Below are positions 38,516-48,498 of a stretch of DNA of 64,000 nt, piece after piece. The notes beneath the pieces are model-generated. The model searched no databases, was not told the origin of the DNA, and saw only the letters and a program-made list of their open reading frames with translations. The stretch is from Paramoeba atlantica (Eukaryota > Discosea). The stretch lies in NCBI GenBank assembly GCA_977017575.1, contig CDRNVI010000020.1, positions 124,001-188,000 on the forward strand, written 5' to 3'. The first letter of the stretch is position 1. Each line of letters opens with the position of its first letter. The position numbers were made by a program, and so were the translations under genes.

Positions 38516-38817
38516 CCCAAGGCATCAAGATTTTAGTGGTATTACATCTTAACTGTACATCACATCAACATGACACGTTACATGTACATAGAAACCGAAA
38601 TTTCTAGGAATTGGTTCCTCCAAGACTACAGCAGTAGTCCTACGTTGTTTTAGTATACAGTGATTTAGTATACAGTGATAAAGAGGGGTGCTAGTACTAT
38701 AATTTAAAATTCATACAATATAAATTAAATTTGGTATACTAGTATAAACAATATTTACCGCAAAGTGGGAAGCGAAACAAAAATGCTCTTTTTCTAGGTA
38801 CACAAAAATTTATAGCA
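38516..38817 (+). other. spacer with candidate spliced-leader acceptor of AMPK beta
   Basis: This AT-rich spacer contains the duplicated phrase TTAGTATACAGTGAT (near 38650-38680). GCTCTTTTTCTAG ends at 38797, 20 bases before the AMPK beta ATG, and has the form of a trans-splice acceptor. Confidence 0.4.
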
Positions 38818-40383
38818 ATGGGTCAAACCTCGAGCGATCTTCGCAGTCCGGCGGAAAAGAGTAGCGCTAGGGGGACACCACCCACAGCACCCACCAGCAG
38901 AGGAAGACGAGGATTATCGACTATAAACATAAACCGACTGGCAGCGCAGAGCCCTAAGAACAGCGCGCTGTTAGACGGGGTAGTTCCACCGGCATTGTCT
39001 AGTGCAATACATTACTCGGAGCTCAATCGAGTTCAGGAGGGACCGCGAGCCACGAGAAACCACTTGCAACATAATGAAATCATCCGAGAATTTCCAACTT
39101 CAGTTCCGGCAACGCAAAAAACTGCGTTTGACGACCATCAAAATGGTTTGCCTTGCCCTTCCGCCTCTGGCGAGGCGGATATTCAACATGCTGCGGAACA
39201 GAATCCCAAGGAAGCGTCAGAAATAGCACAAGGTCTCACGAACAAATCTGGTCAGGAATATATTCCAGTAATGCCTACTGTGTTGCGATATCAAGGAACC
39301 GATGCACGGTACGTGAGTATAATGGGATCATTTTCGAGCTGGCGACCATTGCCCATGATAAAATCCAAAGATGAGTTCTATGTCTTACTGGAACTCCCCG
39401 TTGGGATGCACTATTATACTTTCGTGATAGACGGCCAAGATACAGGCCCGGATCCGAAACAGGAACTGGTGAGTCAAGAAGGCGAGCGTTATAACATCGT
39501 TGAGGTCCGCAGCGACCCCGCGTGCTGGTTATACACATCTGCGGAGGAGCCATGGCCTTCTGCCCTCTCTAGCGATACTGGTTGGAGCCAGGAAGGTCAG
39601 GAATTTGAAGTGACAAAGAAGAGTCCAGCTCTATTACCACCTCACTTGCGTTATACACCCCTGAATACGCAGCCCGCCTTTCAGCGATTAAAAGACCGAA
39701 ATTTATCTTCTTCATTATCTTCCGATGAAGCGCACGAAAAGCCTTTGTCAGGCTTGAAATCATCAGAAAATTCGCAGCAGGGAAGCGGTCCGAATTCCCC
39801 TGCCGGTAAAAAGAACGAACTTCAAACTTTATCTGAAGAAGATACACAATATGAGTTAAACTCCAAAGAAAAATTAAATCACAAGGTGGAACTCACTAGC
39901 TTGACATCCAATGGGGATATCCAATGGAAAACTGATAAAATACAAGTCGGTCTGTCAATATCAAGTTCTCAACCGAGTAACGTGAAAACGAGCTGCGCAA
40001 TAAATATGTCGTCAAGGCTGGAGCACCCACCCTCCGGTGTTTTACGAGAAAAAAGTCCCCCTTCGGCTAATTCTTCGTCACGAAGCTCACCTGAGGCTAT
40101 ACACGAGAAACCTCCTGCAACGTCTGAACCCTCCTCATTGAAACCAACTGAATCCAATTTTGTCTACCCTATCCCGCTACACGTCACCATCAATCACGTT
40201 TACTTTCAGAAATTCCAGGGCCACGTTGCTGTGGGCTCAACAATTCGTGTCCGTGATAAATATTGCAACATAGTATACTACCTCCCCAGTTCAGATAAGG
40301 CGACCGCTAAGTCATTGAAGGTTCAAAAAAATCATTCGAAAGATGAAAAAGAAAGTCATGGTCAGCGAAGTCGTGCAGTTTAA
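38818..40383 (+). CDS. AMPK/SNF1 complex beta subunit
   Basis: This is a 521-residue protein. It starts MGQTSSDL, a good N-myristoylation signal, as in animal beta subunits. A carbohydrate-binding module lies at about 155-225 (VSIMGSFSSWRPLPMIKSKD, FYVLLELPVGMHYYTFVIDG). The C-terminal alpha/gamma-binding domain is at about 455-500 (LHVTINHVYFQKF, VAVGSTIRVRDKYCNIVYYL). The linker between them is about 230 residues, serine and proline rich, longer than usual. Beta subunits tether the kinase and the AMP-sensing gamma subunit and direct the complex to membranes or glycogen. Confidence 0.9.
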   Translation: MGQTSSDLRSPAEKSSARGTPPTAPTSRGRRGLSTININRLAAQSPKNSALLDGVVPPALSSAIHYSELNRVQEGPRATRNHLQHNEIIREFPTSVPATQKTAFDDHQNGLPCPSASGEADIQHAAEQNPKEASEIAQGLTNKSGQEYIPVMPTVLRYQGTDARYVSIMGSFSSWRPLPMIKSKDEFYVLLELPVGMHYYTFVIDGQDTGPDPKQELVSQEGERYNIVEVRSDPACWLYTSAEEPWPSALSSDTGWSQEGQEFEVTKKSPALLPPHLRYTPLNTQPAFQRLKDRNLSSSLSSDEAHEKPLSGLKSSENSQQGSGPNSPAGKKNELQTLSEEDTQYELNSKEKLNHKVELTSLTSNGDIQWKTDKIQVGLSISSSQPSNVKTSCAINMSSRLEHPPSGVLREKSPPSANSSSRSSPEAIHEKPPATSEPSSLKPTESNFVYPIPLHVTINHVYFQKFQGHVAVGSTIRVRDKYCNIVYYLPSSDKATAKSLKVQKNHSKDEKESHGQRSRAV

Positions 40384-40900
40384 CGTCACAAAAAAATCTT
40401 CACGAGTATGTAAAGCAAGGTAGGCACTCTACTGGATTTACTTTACTCCGCAACACATTCACATACTACATCTGTACATCTGTGTCTTAAGAGATGTATA
40501 CTTAAAAGATGTTACACTACAGCACATCTGCATTGTATTGCTCTGTGTTTCACAATGAAACTTTCACTCACACTCGTAGAGTTCATACGAGCGTTTAAAT
40601 TTTAAAAAGAGGAGGGTCTGAATTACTACATTAAAAAAAATTGCACCTTCGTCTGCACCTCAGCTCAATGAACGCTTAAAAGGGGGATATCCGTGTGCGC
40701 TTAAACGGGGAGACGTTATACTGTATCTCTTAAAAACAGGCATTATTTCCATTTTCACCCACTTTGTACTCCCAGAAAAACTGTAGCAATATGACATAAA
40801 TGGGGGTATATAAAACTGTATAGTAGTGCTGCTGTATAACAACTATAATAACACGACTCTTCCTTCTGTCTCTCTCTTCTCTCTCTATGCCTTTCTCCTA
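40384..40900 (+). other. spacer before the MORN gene
   Basis: This is a 517-base AT-rich spacer without a recognised gene. Its end (40858-40899) is a long TC tract (TTCTGTCTCTCTCTTCTCTC) directly before the ATG, which would be a strong pyrimidine tract although no AG lies between it and the ATG; the nearest upstream AG is near 40825. Confidence 0.4.
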
Positions 40901-41932
40901 ATGTCCGACACCGTTACTCCTCCTTTACAGTACCGCTCCTACACGTTCCCCAGTGGCTGTACCTACGCCGGTACCGTACTCGGGGATACCCACATGCACG
41001 GCTACGGGGAGTGGACCCATCCCAGTGGGGAGGGCTACCGAGGGGAGTACGAACAGAACAAACCCCATGGCTGTGGCACCCACACCGCTGCCTCGGGTGA
41101 GGTGTATCTCGGGGAGTGGTCTCGAGGGCTGAGGCAAGGCAAAGGCGTAGTTACGAATCACGAAGCAGAATCGAATTCTAAATCCGTCGGAAGTTTTCAC
41201 GCCGGTACCAAACATGGCCCAATGGTACGGTACGCTCCGGGGGAGGGAGTCCCTGTTTTGGAGCAGTGGAACTGCGGGAGACTGCAAACCGCCGCAGAAC
41301 CCTCCTGGGTGGATCAACTCGAGAGTGAGAAGACACAACAGGAGTTAGGAAAGAGGTACGAGGGGGTGAGTCAACAACTCCGTGGAGCGGTGGAGCCGAA
41401 AGGAACGGAGGAGGGCTCCGAAGAGTCGACAGCTCCGGAGACTCACCACTGTGTGTTTCCCACAGGCGCGTCCTACCGTGGGGAGATATGGAAGGGGAAG
41501 AAACATGGCCACGGGTATTGGGTTCATCCGCAAGGAGAGTGTTACGAAGGAGAGTTTATGGATGGTCATTTTCATGGGTTTGGTGTGTATCACTGGACGA
41601 GCAGTGGTCGCACCTATATGGGGTGGTGGGAAAACGGGAAGCGTCATGGGTGGGGGTTGACTTTTCTGGACGCAACCGCACAGGAAATTTCGCTCGGGCA
41701 GTATGAGAATGATTCGAGGCATGGGTATGGTGTTTATATCGTGAATGGAAAGGGTGTGATGCATCACTGGAAAAAAGGGAATGTGACCAAAGAAGAGGAT
41801 AAATTTTGCGATCAAGCCGATATCACTCGGGCAATGAATCTATTTCAGGGTTTATCGGTTTCGTTAAACCAAATAGAATTTCCTGTGGCTCAAAAAAGGG
41901 CGATAGGTGGCCAAATATTTGGAAATGCATAG
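40901..41932 (+). CDS. MORN-repeat protein
   Basis: This is a 343-residue protein starting MSDTVTPPLQYRSYTFPSGC. At least seven MORN repeats in two blocks are visible: YAGTVLGDTHMHGYGEWTHP, YRGEYEQNKPHGCGTHTA and YLGEWSRGLRQGKGVVTN, then after a charged spacer YRGEIWKGKKHGHGYWVHPQ, YEGEFMDGHFHGFGVYHW, YMGWWENGKRHGWGLTF and GQYENDSRHGYGVYIV. MORN repeats bind membranes or act as rigid scaffolds in protist cytoskeletons. There is no enzymatic domain. An in-frame upstream ATG is not needed. Confidence 0.88.
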   Translation: MSDTVTPPLQYRSYTFPSGCTYAGTVLGDTHMHGYGEWTHPSGEGYRGEYEQNKPHGCGTHTAASGEVYLGEWSRGLRQGKGVVTNHEAESNSKSVGSFHAGTKHGPMVRYAPGEGVPVLEQWNCGRLQTAAEPSWVDQLESEKTQQELGKRYEGVSQQLRGAVEPKGTEEGSEESTAPETHHCVFPTGASYRGEIWKGKKHGHGYWVHPQGECYEGEFMDGHFHGFGVYHWTSSGRTYMGWWENGKRHGWGLTFLDATAQEISLGQYENDSRHGYGVYIVNGKGVMHHWKKGNVTKEEDKFCDQADITRAMNLFQGLSVSLNQIEFPVAQKRAIGGQIFGNA

Positions 41933-42274
41933 CAGTTCATACGATGAATCTATTTGAACCCCATTGTTATACTGGAGTTTACTACCTAAACCGCAGTGCT
42001 AGAATTTAGATTGTAAATACACCTTTAGCTGAATCTATTAAATAATTTGTGCAGTCTTGGAGGATATGACAAAATGATATTAGAAAAAATGATTATAGAT
42101 CGTACTTAATAGAGTGTGTTGCGTAGCACGTTTTTTTTGTATTCTACAGACTTCATAAAGGCTACTGAATAACATCGTAGGAAATTTTATTCGTTTCCAT
42201 TACCTCGTTATAGTAATGACTCTTCATAATTCCTTCGGTTATTTTCTTCATAATTTTCGATAGATTTTGTAATC
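41933..42274 (+). other. spacer with candidate spliced-leader acceptor of beta-COP
   Basis: This is an AT-rich spacer of 342 bases. TTTTCGATAG ends at 42263, 11 bases before the next ATG. Nothing else was recognised. Confidence 0.35.
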
Positions 42275-45007
42275 ATGCAGGCTAGAGACACTTGTCGACT
42301 ATTACTTAATTGCAGCTCAGTGCCGCCGACTTTTAAAGAAATTGCTGAAGGCTTAGAATCTGCCAATATCTCGGAAAAAAGAGATACATTGAAAAAAATC
42401 ATTCGCTTACATATCAGTGGGGAGTCAGTAAACTCTACTGTATTGTCCGTAATCAAATTTTGCGTTCCCTGTGGTGACCATGAGCTTAAAAAGCTTATGT
42501 TTCTCCTCTGGGAACTAATCGACAAGACGGACGGTGATGGCAAACTTCTTCCTGAGATGCTCCTTTTGATATCATCCTGGCGTGTCGATTTACAACATCC
42601 TAATGAGTACATTCGAGGTGCGACACTCCGATTTCTGTGCTCCGTACAAGAGAGAGATCTCTTAGAGCCCCTTGTGCCTTGCATTGTTGACTGCTCACGA
42701 CACCAGCATCCGTACGTTTCAAGAGCCGCAGTACATACCCTGGCGTGTATTTTTCGAAAACACAGTTCGTTGGTTTCAGGAATCGAACCAGTCCTGGAGA
42801 ATTTGCTTACGGACCATGATGGGAGTGTGCGATGCCGCGCGTTCCAATTGTTAAGTGAAATGAATCCGACTTGGTTGACAAACCTTTTGCAAAGTGTGGC
42901 ATCTGGGACACCATCAAGTATCATACCACGTGACGTTACTCCGGCCAATGTATCCTTTTGGAATACCGTTCTCCGTGTTCTAGGGTCTCAGTTGCGGAAC
43001 AACGCTGGGCTACGTGCGCCTGGGGCTTATCTACTATCTTACTTGTTACAAATTCGAAACATGGACCCTAGTGTGCAATTTTCATGCGCACAATTACTGC
43101 CACGCATATCAGGCTCGGAAAGCGCGATGCAGAGTGCTGCAGAGATCTATTCTGATCTCATGGCCACTCACGAGGATTTAAGTGTCAAACAAGTTGTTTT
43201 GAAGGAGCTTGAAAAGTTCAAGAGTCTGCCTCCTCATTGCATGTCGCATGCAATGACAACGATGATACGATGTTTGGAAGGTACAACGCTTCCATATGAA
43301 ATTCGCAGTCGACTACTAAAATTTATAGTGTTCTGGATTTCAGAAAATTCGGCGAACCAGCTTTTGACTTGTTTACTTTACGAAATCGACTGTTTGGAAA
43401 ATAGAATGCTAGAAACTACTGAGTCGGAGCAAGAAGCATATCTGGAATACATTGCCCACGTCATAGAACAGATTTTAAGACAATTCCCAGAGAAAGTAGC
43501 GCAAGAATTTGTGCGTTTCGCCACTAAGAAGGTGAATCTTAATGTGGGACGGTATTTCACGCATTTGTTGACCGTTGCCCTTAAATCCATTTCAGATCAG
43601 GATCGCGACAACTATATTCGAGAACTCTTATCACAGGTACTTGTATGCAATGGTCAGCCTACAGGGCGGCAAGTGTTGAACACTTTGAGAGCGTTTGTGC
43701 AACCGAAACACGCTTCTCAGGTTTGTGATGCGGTTGAAAAGATTGCACAAAATCTATCGGACTGTGAAATGGAGAGAAACAGATCAATTGATGAAATAGG
43801 ACCCACAGTTTCTTGTCTTGCGTCTTTGGTAGGACAGCTTCTTTCCGATGTTATGTCGCTCTCAAATGAACAAGTAGAAGAGAACGATGCGTTACTGCTT
43901 CGGGCATGTCTAGAAAAACTGTACATTCTAGTTGCTGGACGCCCTGCTCTTTTTGACTCTGATTCAGCTAATCAAGTTGTTTTCTTGCGAAGGCTACACA
44001 TGGATTCAGCTCTTAATTCATCAGGAACAGGATTACATCTTTTATCACTGCCAATGTCAAACTGTTTGCCAGAAGAGAATGCTATCGTGGTGCGCCCTTC
44101 TGAAACCTCAATTGATGTTCCCTTATCGTACTCGATGCTTCCGCATCCTTCTGTAAGCCGCGAGATGGGAACGAGAAAAACTGAAGATGAAGAGCTCGCC
44201 CTGGCGGTGAGCGGTGCTGACAATACTTCGGATACCCTACCACTTCTGGATGCAATGCAGCAGGGAATACATAGCTCACAAGGAGTGCTCCATGCATTAA
44301 CTGGTTTCGGTGAACCTTTGTATGTGGAGTGCGCGGTGTCCACTAAAACTCCCGTCGTTACCTTTGTGTTTCTGATTGTGAATCAAACGTCTTCACCCAT
44401 GCTGAATCTTAAGCTGGGGCTGTCAGCTCGTACTTCAGCACAGAAAAGTGAAGCAGTTTCTTTTATTGAAAAATTTTCACCGTGTAACGTCTCTCCAGGA
44501 GATTTTACTACCGTTCGGGCTACGCTCAAGATTAAGAGTACGCAAGAAATAATAGTTTTTCCAGAAGTGAGCTATGAAACTCAAGCAGGGACCACGAGCT
44601 CGAATACGCACACCCTACTTGAGATATCGGTTGATCCGACGGACCATTTAGAAATGATGCAGTTACCATGTAGACCTGAAACAATTACGGAGCTTTGGAC
44701 AAAAGAGAGGCACCAAGTTGTGTCCAAATTTCAAAAGCTTTTCAAGGGAAATGATTGGCACTGTTGTGAGAAACTAAACCTGAAAGATGGCAAGTCTCTT
44801 TGTGCGGAATCTGATACAACTTCTATCCAGTGTACGGTATCAGCTTCGCGCACACTCTTTAACGACATTGTCCTCACTCATATTTGCCTCTCAAAGGATG
44901 GGGAAATTTTCAGTGGTAATCTGAAGGTTAAGTGCTCGTCAGAGGGCGTTGCTACATCTTTGAGTAACCGTTTCGTGGAATCACTGACGACTGGTACAGC
45001 AGCGTAA
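42275..45007 (+). CDS. COPB1: coatomer subunit beta
   Basis: This is a 910-residue protein, close to the usual 950. Beta-COP is part of the COPI coat F-subcomplex acting in Golgi-to-ER retrograde transport. The N-terminal adaptin-like solenoid is clear (LKKIIRLHISGES, LKKLMFLLWELIDK, HPNEYIRGATLRFLC, YVSRAAVHTLACIF, DHDGSVRCRAFQLL), and the C-terminal appendage is at about 640-900 (DPTDHLEMMQLPC, WTKERHQVVSKFQKLF). The linker at about 610-640 is acidic. The first residues MQARDTCRLLLNC are near the family's N-terminal beta strand. Codon use is AT-leaning, unlike the GC-rich genes of the array. Confidence 0.93.
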   Translation: MQARDTCRLLLNCSSVPPTFKEIAEGLESANISEKRDTLKKIIRLHISGESVNSTVLSVIKFCVPCGDHELKKLMFLLWELIDKTDGDGKLLPEMLLLISSWRVDLQHPNEYIRGATLRFLCSVQERDLLEPLVPCIVDCSRHQHPYVSRAAVHTLACIFRKHSSLVSGIEPVLENLLTDHDGSVRCRAFQLLSEMNPTWLTNLLQSVASGTPSSIIPRDVTPANVSFWNTVLRVLGSQLRNNAGLRAPGAYLLSYLLQIRNMDPSVQFSCAQLLPRISGSESAMQSAAEIYSDLMATHEDLSVKQVVLKELEKFKSLPPHCMSHAMTTMIRCLEGTTLPYEIRSRLLKFIVFWISENSANQLLTCLLYEIDCLENRMLETTESEQEAYLEYIAHVIEQILRQFPEKVAQEFVRFATKKVNLNVGRYFTHLLTVALKSISDQDRDNYIRELLSQVLVCNGQPTGRQVLNTLRAFVQPKHASQVCDAVEKIAQNLSDCEMERNRSIDEIGPTVSCLASLVGQLLSDVMSLSNEQVEENDALLLRACLEKLYILVAGRPALFDSDSANQVVFLRRLHMDSALNSSGTGLHLLSLPMSNCLPEENAIVVRPSETSIDVPLSYSMLPHPSVSREMGTRKTEDEELALAVSGADNTSDTLPLLDAMQQGIHSSQGVLHALTGFGEPLYVECAVSTKTPVVTFVFLIVNQTSSPMLNLKLGLSARTSAQKSEAVSFIEKFSPCNVSPGDFTTVRATLKIKSTQEIIVFPEVSYETQAGTTSSNTHTLLEISVDPTDHLEMMQLPCRPETITELWTKERHQVVSKFQKLFKGNDWHCCEKLNLKDGKSLCAESDTTSIQCTVSASRTLFNDIVLTHICLSKDGEIFSGNLKVKCSSEGVATSLSNRFVESLTTGTAA

Positions 45008-45397
45008 AAATGGTCCTCCTGTGAAGATAATCAGACGTGTAATTCATATGAAACTGTTCCAACTAAGGACACATTTCGTGTGCAGATACCATTTCACAGA
45101 AGTATCACAGAAAATATTCATCCGCTTTTATTTTTTGGTTCTTCAATGGTCTATTTTCAATAGTTTTCAATTTTGTTTCAATCCCAACCGAGGTTCATAC
45201 CTCGAACGTTTATGGAGAAATCTATTGAATCAGTACTTGTAGTATAGTCTGTACTGAACATTATGGGTTTTATTGTTGCGTTACTCCAGGAATAGTAAGT
45301 CAGTGCCATAAAAGATGTAAGAAGTTTCTGTGTTTTTTCCATAAATGTTTCGTATATTCATTCGTAGTATAGTTTCTGGCCCTCGTATCCTACTTAT
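45008..45397 (+). other. spacer, nothing recognised
   Basis: This 390-base AT-rich spacer separates beta-COP from the SNF2 gene. TTCGTAGTATAG near 45362-45372 could serve as a splice acceptor. No RNA gene or repeat was seen. Confidence 0.35.
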
Positions 45398-48307
45398 ATG
45401 CAACCCACACGGTCGCTTCATACAAAGAAAAACAATGCGGAAGTGGAGTTATTGAAGGGTTCTAATACCCTAGAACTTCAAAGCAAGTGCGGCACATGTC
45501 TCCAGAAGGATAATGAAGAGGCGTCTCATATAGAGCTCGAAAAATTTCCCAAAGTCCTGTCCCAATCTACGTGTTTATCACCGGGAGTTGATGCTGAACG
45601 TTCAACGCGAATCAGAAAACCATCTCTGCAGTCAGAATTCGGAGATACTCTGGAGGAATGTTATCCAATTTTACGACGTCAAAACAACGCTGGTCACGTT
45701 TCAGTAAATCCCACTATGCCAGTTGAACGAATTTTTAGTAACAGTTCTCATTCTGCTTCCAGGTTTAGAAATAGATCTTCTTTAGCTTGCAAAGGAAAAC
45801 GGGAACGCAGTGAATCACCATCAATACCTACTTATCGCATAAAGAACGAAATAGGGGAAAGCCCAATTCGCAGTATACATAAACGAGGTGCAACAGCAAA
45901 GAAATCTACGCGCAAGGACACCGAACTTTCTGAAATCTGGAACCAGGAGCTCTATAATCTATTTGAAGAGGTGATTCAAGAATACAACGACACGTCCAGT
46001 GAGTCTCCTTCCTCGCCAACCAACTTGTCTGAGGTATGGAAAGACGGGCGGGCCAAATCCCAGTGTGTCTCATTTCCTGGAGGGCTCTTCATTCCTCCTG
46101 GTGTATGGACGCTGTTGTACCCTTATCAACGCGTTGCGGTACAATGGCTATGGGAACTACACTCTTTGAACACTGGCGGCATCCTGGCCGATGAGATGGG
46201 CCTTGGCAAGACGGTGATCACGGCTGGCTTTCTGGGTTCCTTGGGTCACTCCCAGTTAATGGCCGAGTATGTCTTACTAGCTTGTCCAGCTACCATAATG
46301 AGCCAGTGGATGCAAGAAATGTCGTATTGGGCCCCTCACTTGCGCGTACGCCTTCTCCATCGCACCTCGGAGGTCGGAGCAGATGGCAAACTTGGGACAT
46401 TTATTGAGTCACTACGATCCCAGTCCAGTAGAAATACGATTTTGCTTACTACCTATGCCACCCTTCGTCTCTACTTACCGCAGCTTTTAAAACTGTCCAT
46501 TGGGTACGTAATTCTCGACGAGGGTCATTTTATACGGAATGCGGAAAGCGCAACAGCGAAAGCCGTGAAGTCTTTCCGCACACCGCATCGGATATTACTT
46601 ACCGGCACACCGATACAGAATAAGATATCGGAATTGTGGTCCCTTTTTAATTTTGTGAATCCTCTATTGTTAGGGGATTTGGATACCTTCGTGAACCAAT
46701 TTGAGGAACCCATCCGGCAGGGTTCGTACAAAGGTGCTACCGACAAGGATGTTCACTCCTCTTTGGCGTTCAGCAAGCAATTAAAGGCCCGTATTGGACC
46801 GTTTCTGTTGCGCCGCTTGAAGAACGACGTTGGCATACAACTAACAGCAAAATCTGAAAAGTTGATCTATGTGAAGCTTACCCCTGCGCAAGTACGGTTG
46901 TACAGTGGCTTCCTGATGTCTGAAAACATGAGTTGGAGGCTCTATCAACGTGCAGTTAACAAAGAAATAGACCGCCACTCCAATTGTTTAGGCAACGACA
47001 CGTCACACTTACTTTTGTTTCAGGCCATTTCTTACCTTCGAAACTTGTGCAACCATCCATGGCTATGTGATCGCGGTAACGGTATTACGGCCCGTCAGAG
47101 GAAACGTTTTCTCACTTGTCCCATCACTGATATTTCGAAGCCTGTTAACAGCAAACTTTACGATGATTGTGTAGCATCAAGTTGTAAACTCAGGGTGCTT
47201 TTGCCTTTGCTGGCGGGATGGAACCTAAGATCAGGCCAAACGAATGAACTCTCTACGTTTCTGAAGGAAGAGGGTACAACAAATACCAAATCCGAAAATG
47301 ACAGCGCGTTAACCAGTGTTGAGAAGACGCTTATTTACACTCAAACACGTATGATGCTTGACATAATCGAGCAATGCATCCGGTATGAGGGGTACGGCTA
47401 CATACGTATGGATGGACTTACTCCGATTGCACATCGTGGTACACTGATCGATTCTCTTAATAATGATCCCAGTATCACAATTGGTCTCCTAACAACTCGT
47501 GTTGGGGGCCTTGGTATTAATTTTACTGGATGCAGTCGAGTGGTCATCATAGATCCTGATTGGAATCCTCACATTGATATTCAGGCACGTGAAAGAGTAT
47601 GGCGTCTCGGTCAGAAAAAGGATGTGGAAATATATCGTCTTCTGGCGGCGGGAACCATTGAAGAAAAAGTTTACGAGCGACAAATTATGAAACTCTGTTC
47701 AACTGAAACGGTATTGAAATCGACACGTGTTAATAAGGCGAGCTCCAATTTGTCCGACGTTGGTGTTCAATCTCATACCACTGGCATTCACCGACAGCAG
47801 CTTTCTGATTACTTTACGTTGGGCTCAGATTATGATGAAACTCTGGATATTTTGCGCAAAGGACGTTTTGGATCGCAAAATTTTGAAAACTTTAAGATGT
47901 CTCATGCAGAGGAGACATCACGATGCGATACAATAGATTCGTGTAGCGAATCACTAAAGGGCAACGACGAATTAGATAATATTTCTTCTCAAAGCGGCGG
48001 CATAGTATCTGTCCGTGATGTCACACCTCTCGCAGCTGACAATCATAAAAGCAACGCAAGTGATCTTGAACTACTGCGCCAGCTGCTGGATGCGAGAGAC
48101 ATCAAATCCGTAACTTGTCATGATCAGCTGTTGCAGAAAAATTTTGAAAGTCTTCCGTCAGAATCATACGTCAGGTCAGACGGTCGACAAAGCCGCATCC
48201 ACGAGCCGGCTAGTCGAATAGCACATAAACAAGCTCAAAGCGCCGTCCGGGCATTGGGACACATTAATCGTCCGAAGCGAATTGATCCTGTATTACCAAG
48301 TGAATGA
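45398..48307 (+). CDS. SNF2-family ATPase of the CSB/Rad26 (ERCC6) type
   Basis: This is a 969-residue protein. The N-terminal 235 residues are polar and disordered. The ATPase motor spans about 240-780: YPYQRVAVQWLWELHSL (Q-motif region), ILADEMGLGKTVITAGFL (Walker A, about 262-276), ILDEGHFIRN (Walker B as DEGH, about 373), LTGTPIQNKISELWSLFNFV, RMDGLTPIAHRG, LLTTRVGGLGINFTG and ARERVWRLGQKKDVEIYRLL. DEGH and the VNPxLLG segment favour CSB/Rad26, the factor that recognises RNA polymerase II stalled at DNA damage. The C-terminal 190 residues are not conserved. Rad54 or ISWI identity is less likely. Confidence 0.87.
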   Translation: MQPTRSLHTKKNNAEVELLKGSNTLELQSKCGTCLQKDNEEASHIELEKFPKVLSQSTCLSPGVDAERSTRIRKPSLQSEFGDTLEECYPILRRQNNAGHVSVNPTMPVERIFSNSSHSASRFRNRSSLACKGKRERSESPSIPTYRIKNEIGESPIRSIHKRGATAKKSTRKDTELSEIWNQELYNLFEEVIQEYNDTSSESPSSPTNLSEVWKDGRAKSQCVSFPGGLFIPPGVWTLLYPYQRVAVQWLWELHSLNTGGILADEMGLGKTVITAGFLGSLGHSQLMAEYVLLACPATIMSQWMQEMSYWAPHLRVRLLHRTSEVGADGKLGTFIESLRSQSSRNTILLTTYATLRLYLPQLLKLSIGYVILDEGHFIRNAESATAKAVKSFRTPHRILLTGTPIQNKISELWSLFNFVNPLLLGDLDTFVNQFEEPIRQGSYKGATDKDVHSSLAFSKQLKARIGPFLLRRLKNDVGIQLTAKSEKLIYVKLTPAQVRLYSGFLMSENMSWRLYQRAVNKEIDRHSNCLGNDTSHLLLFQAISYLRNLCNHPWLCDRGNGITARQRKRFLTCPITDISKPVNSKLYDDCVASSCKLRVLLPLLAGWNLRSGQTNELSTFLKEEGTTNTKSENDSALTSVEKTLIYTQTRMMLDIIEQCIRYEGYGYIRMDGLTPIAHRGTLIDSLNNDPSITIGLLTTRVGGLGINFTGCSRVVIIDPDWNPHIDIQARERVWRLGQKKDVEIYRLLAAGTIEEKVYERQIMKLCSTETVLKSTRVNKASSNLSDVGVQSHTTGIHRQQLSDYFTLGSDYDETLDILRKGRFGSQNFENFKMSHAEETSRCDTIDSCSESLKGNDELDNISSQSGGIVSVRDVTPLAADNHKSNASDLELLRQLLDARDIKSVTCHDQLLQKNFESLPSESYVRSDGRQSRIHEPASRIAHKQAQSAVRALGHINRPKRIDPVLPSE

Positions 48308-48498
48308 ATTTTTTGGCCAGCTGGCACTGTTACTGTAGGTCGAACCCTGTTTTTTTTATGGAACGAGAGGTAGGTATTTTATACCGTTTTAGCTCTTTGC
48401 GTGTGAGTAGTTATACTAGTCAAACATTTAATCGTTCCAGAACAATACAAAAAGTATAGAGTAGTCCTTATTGCAGTATACAATATCATCAACACTAT

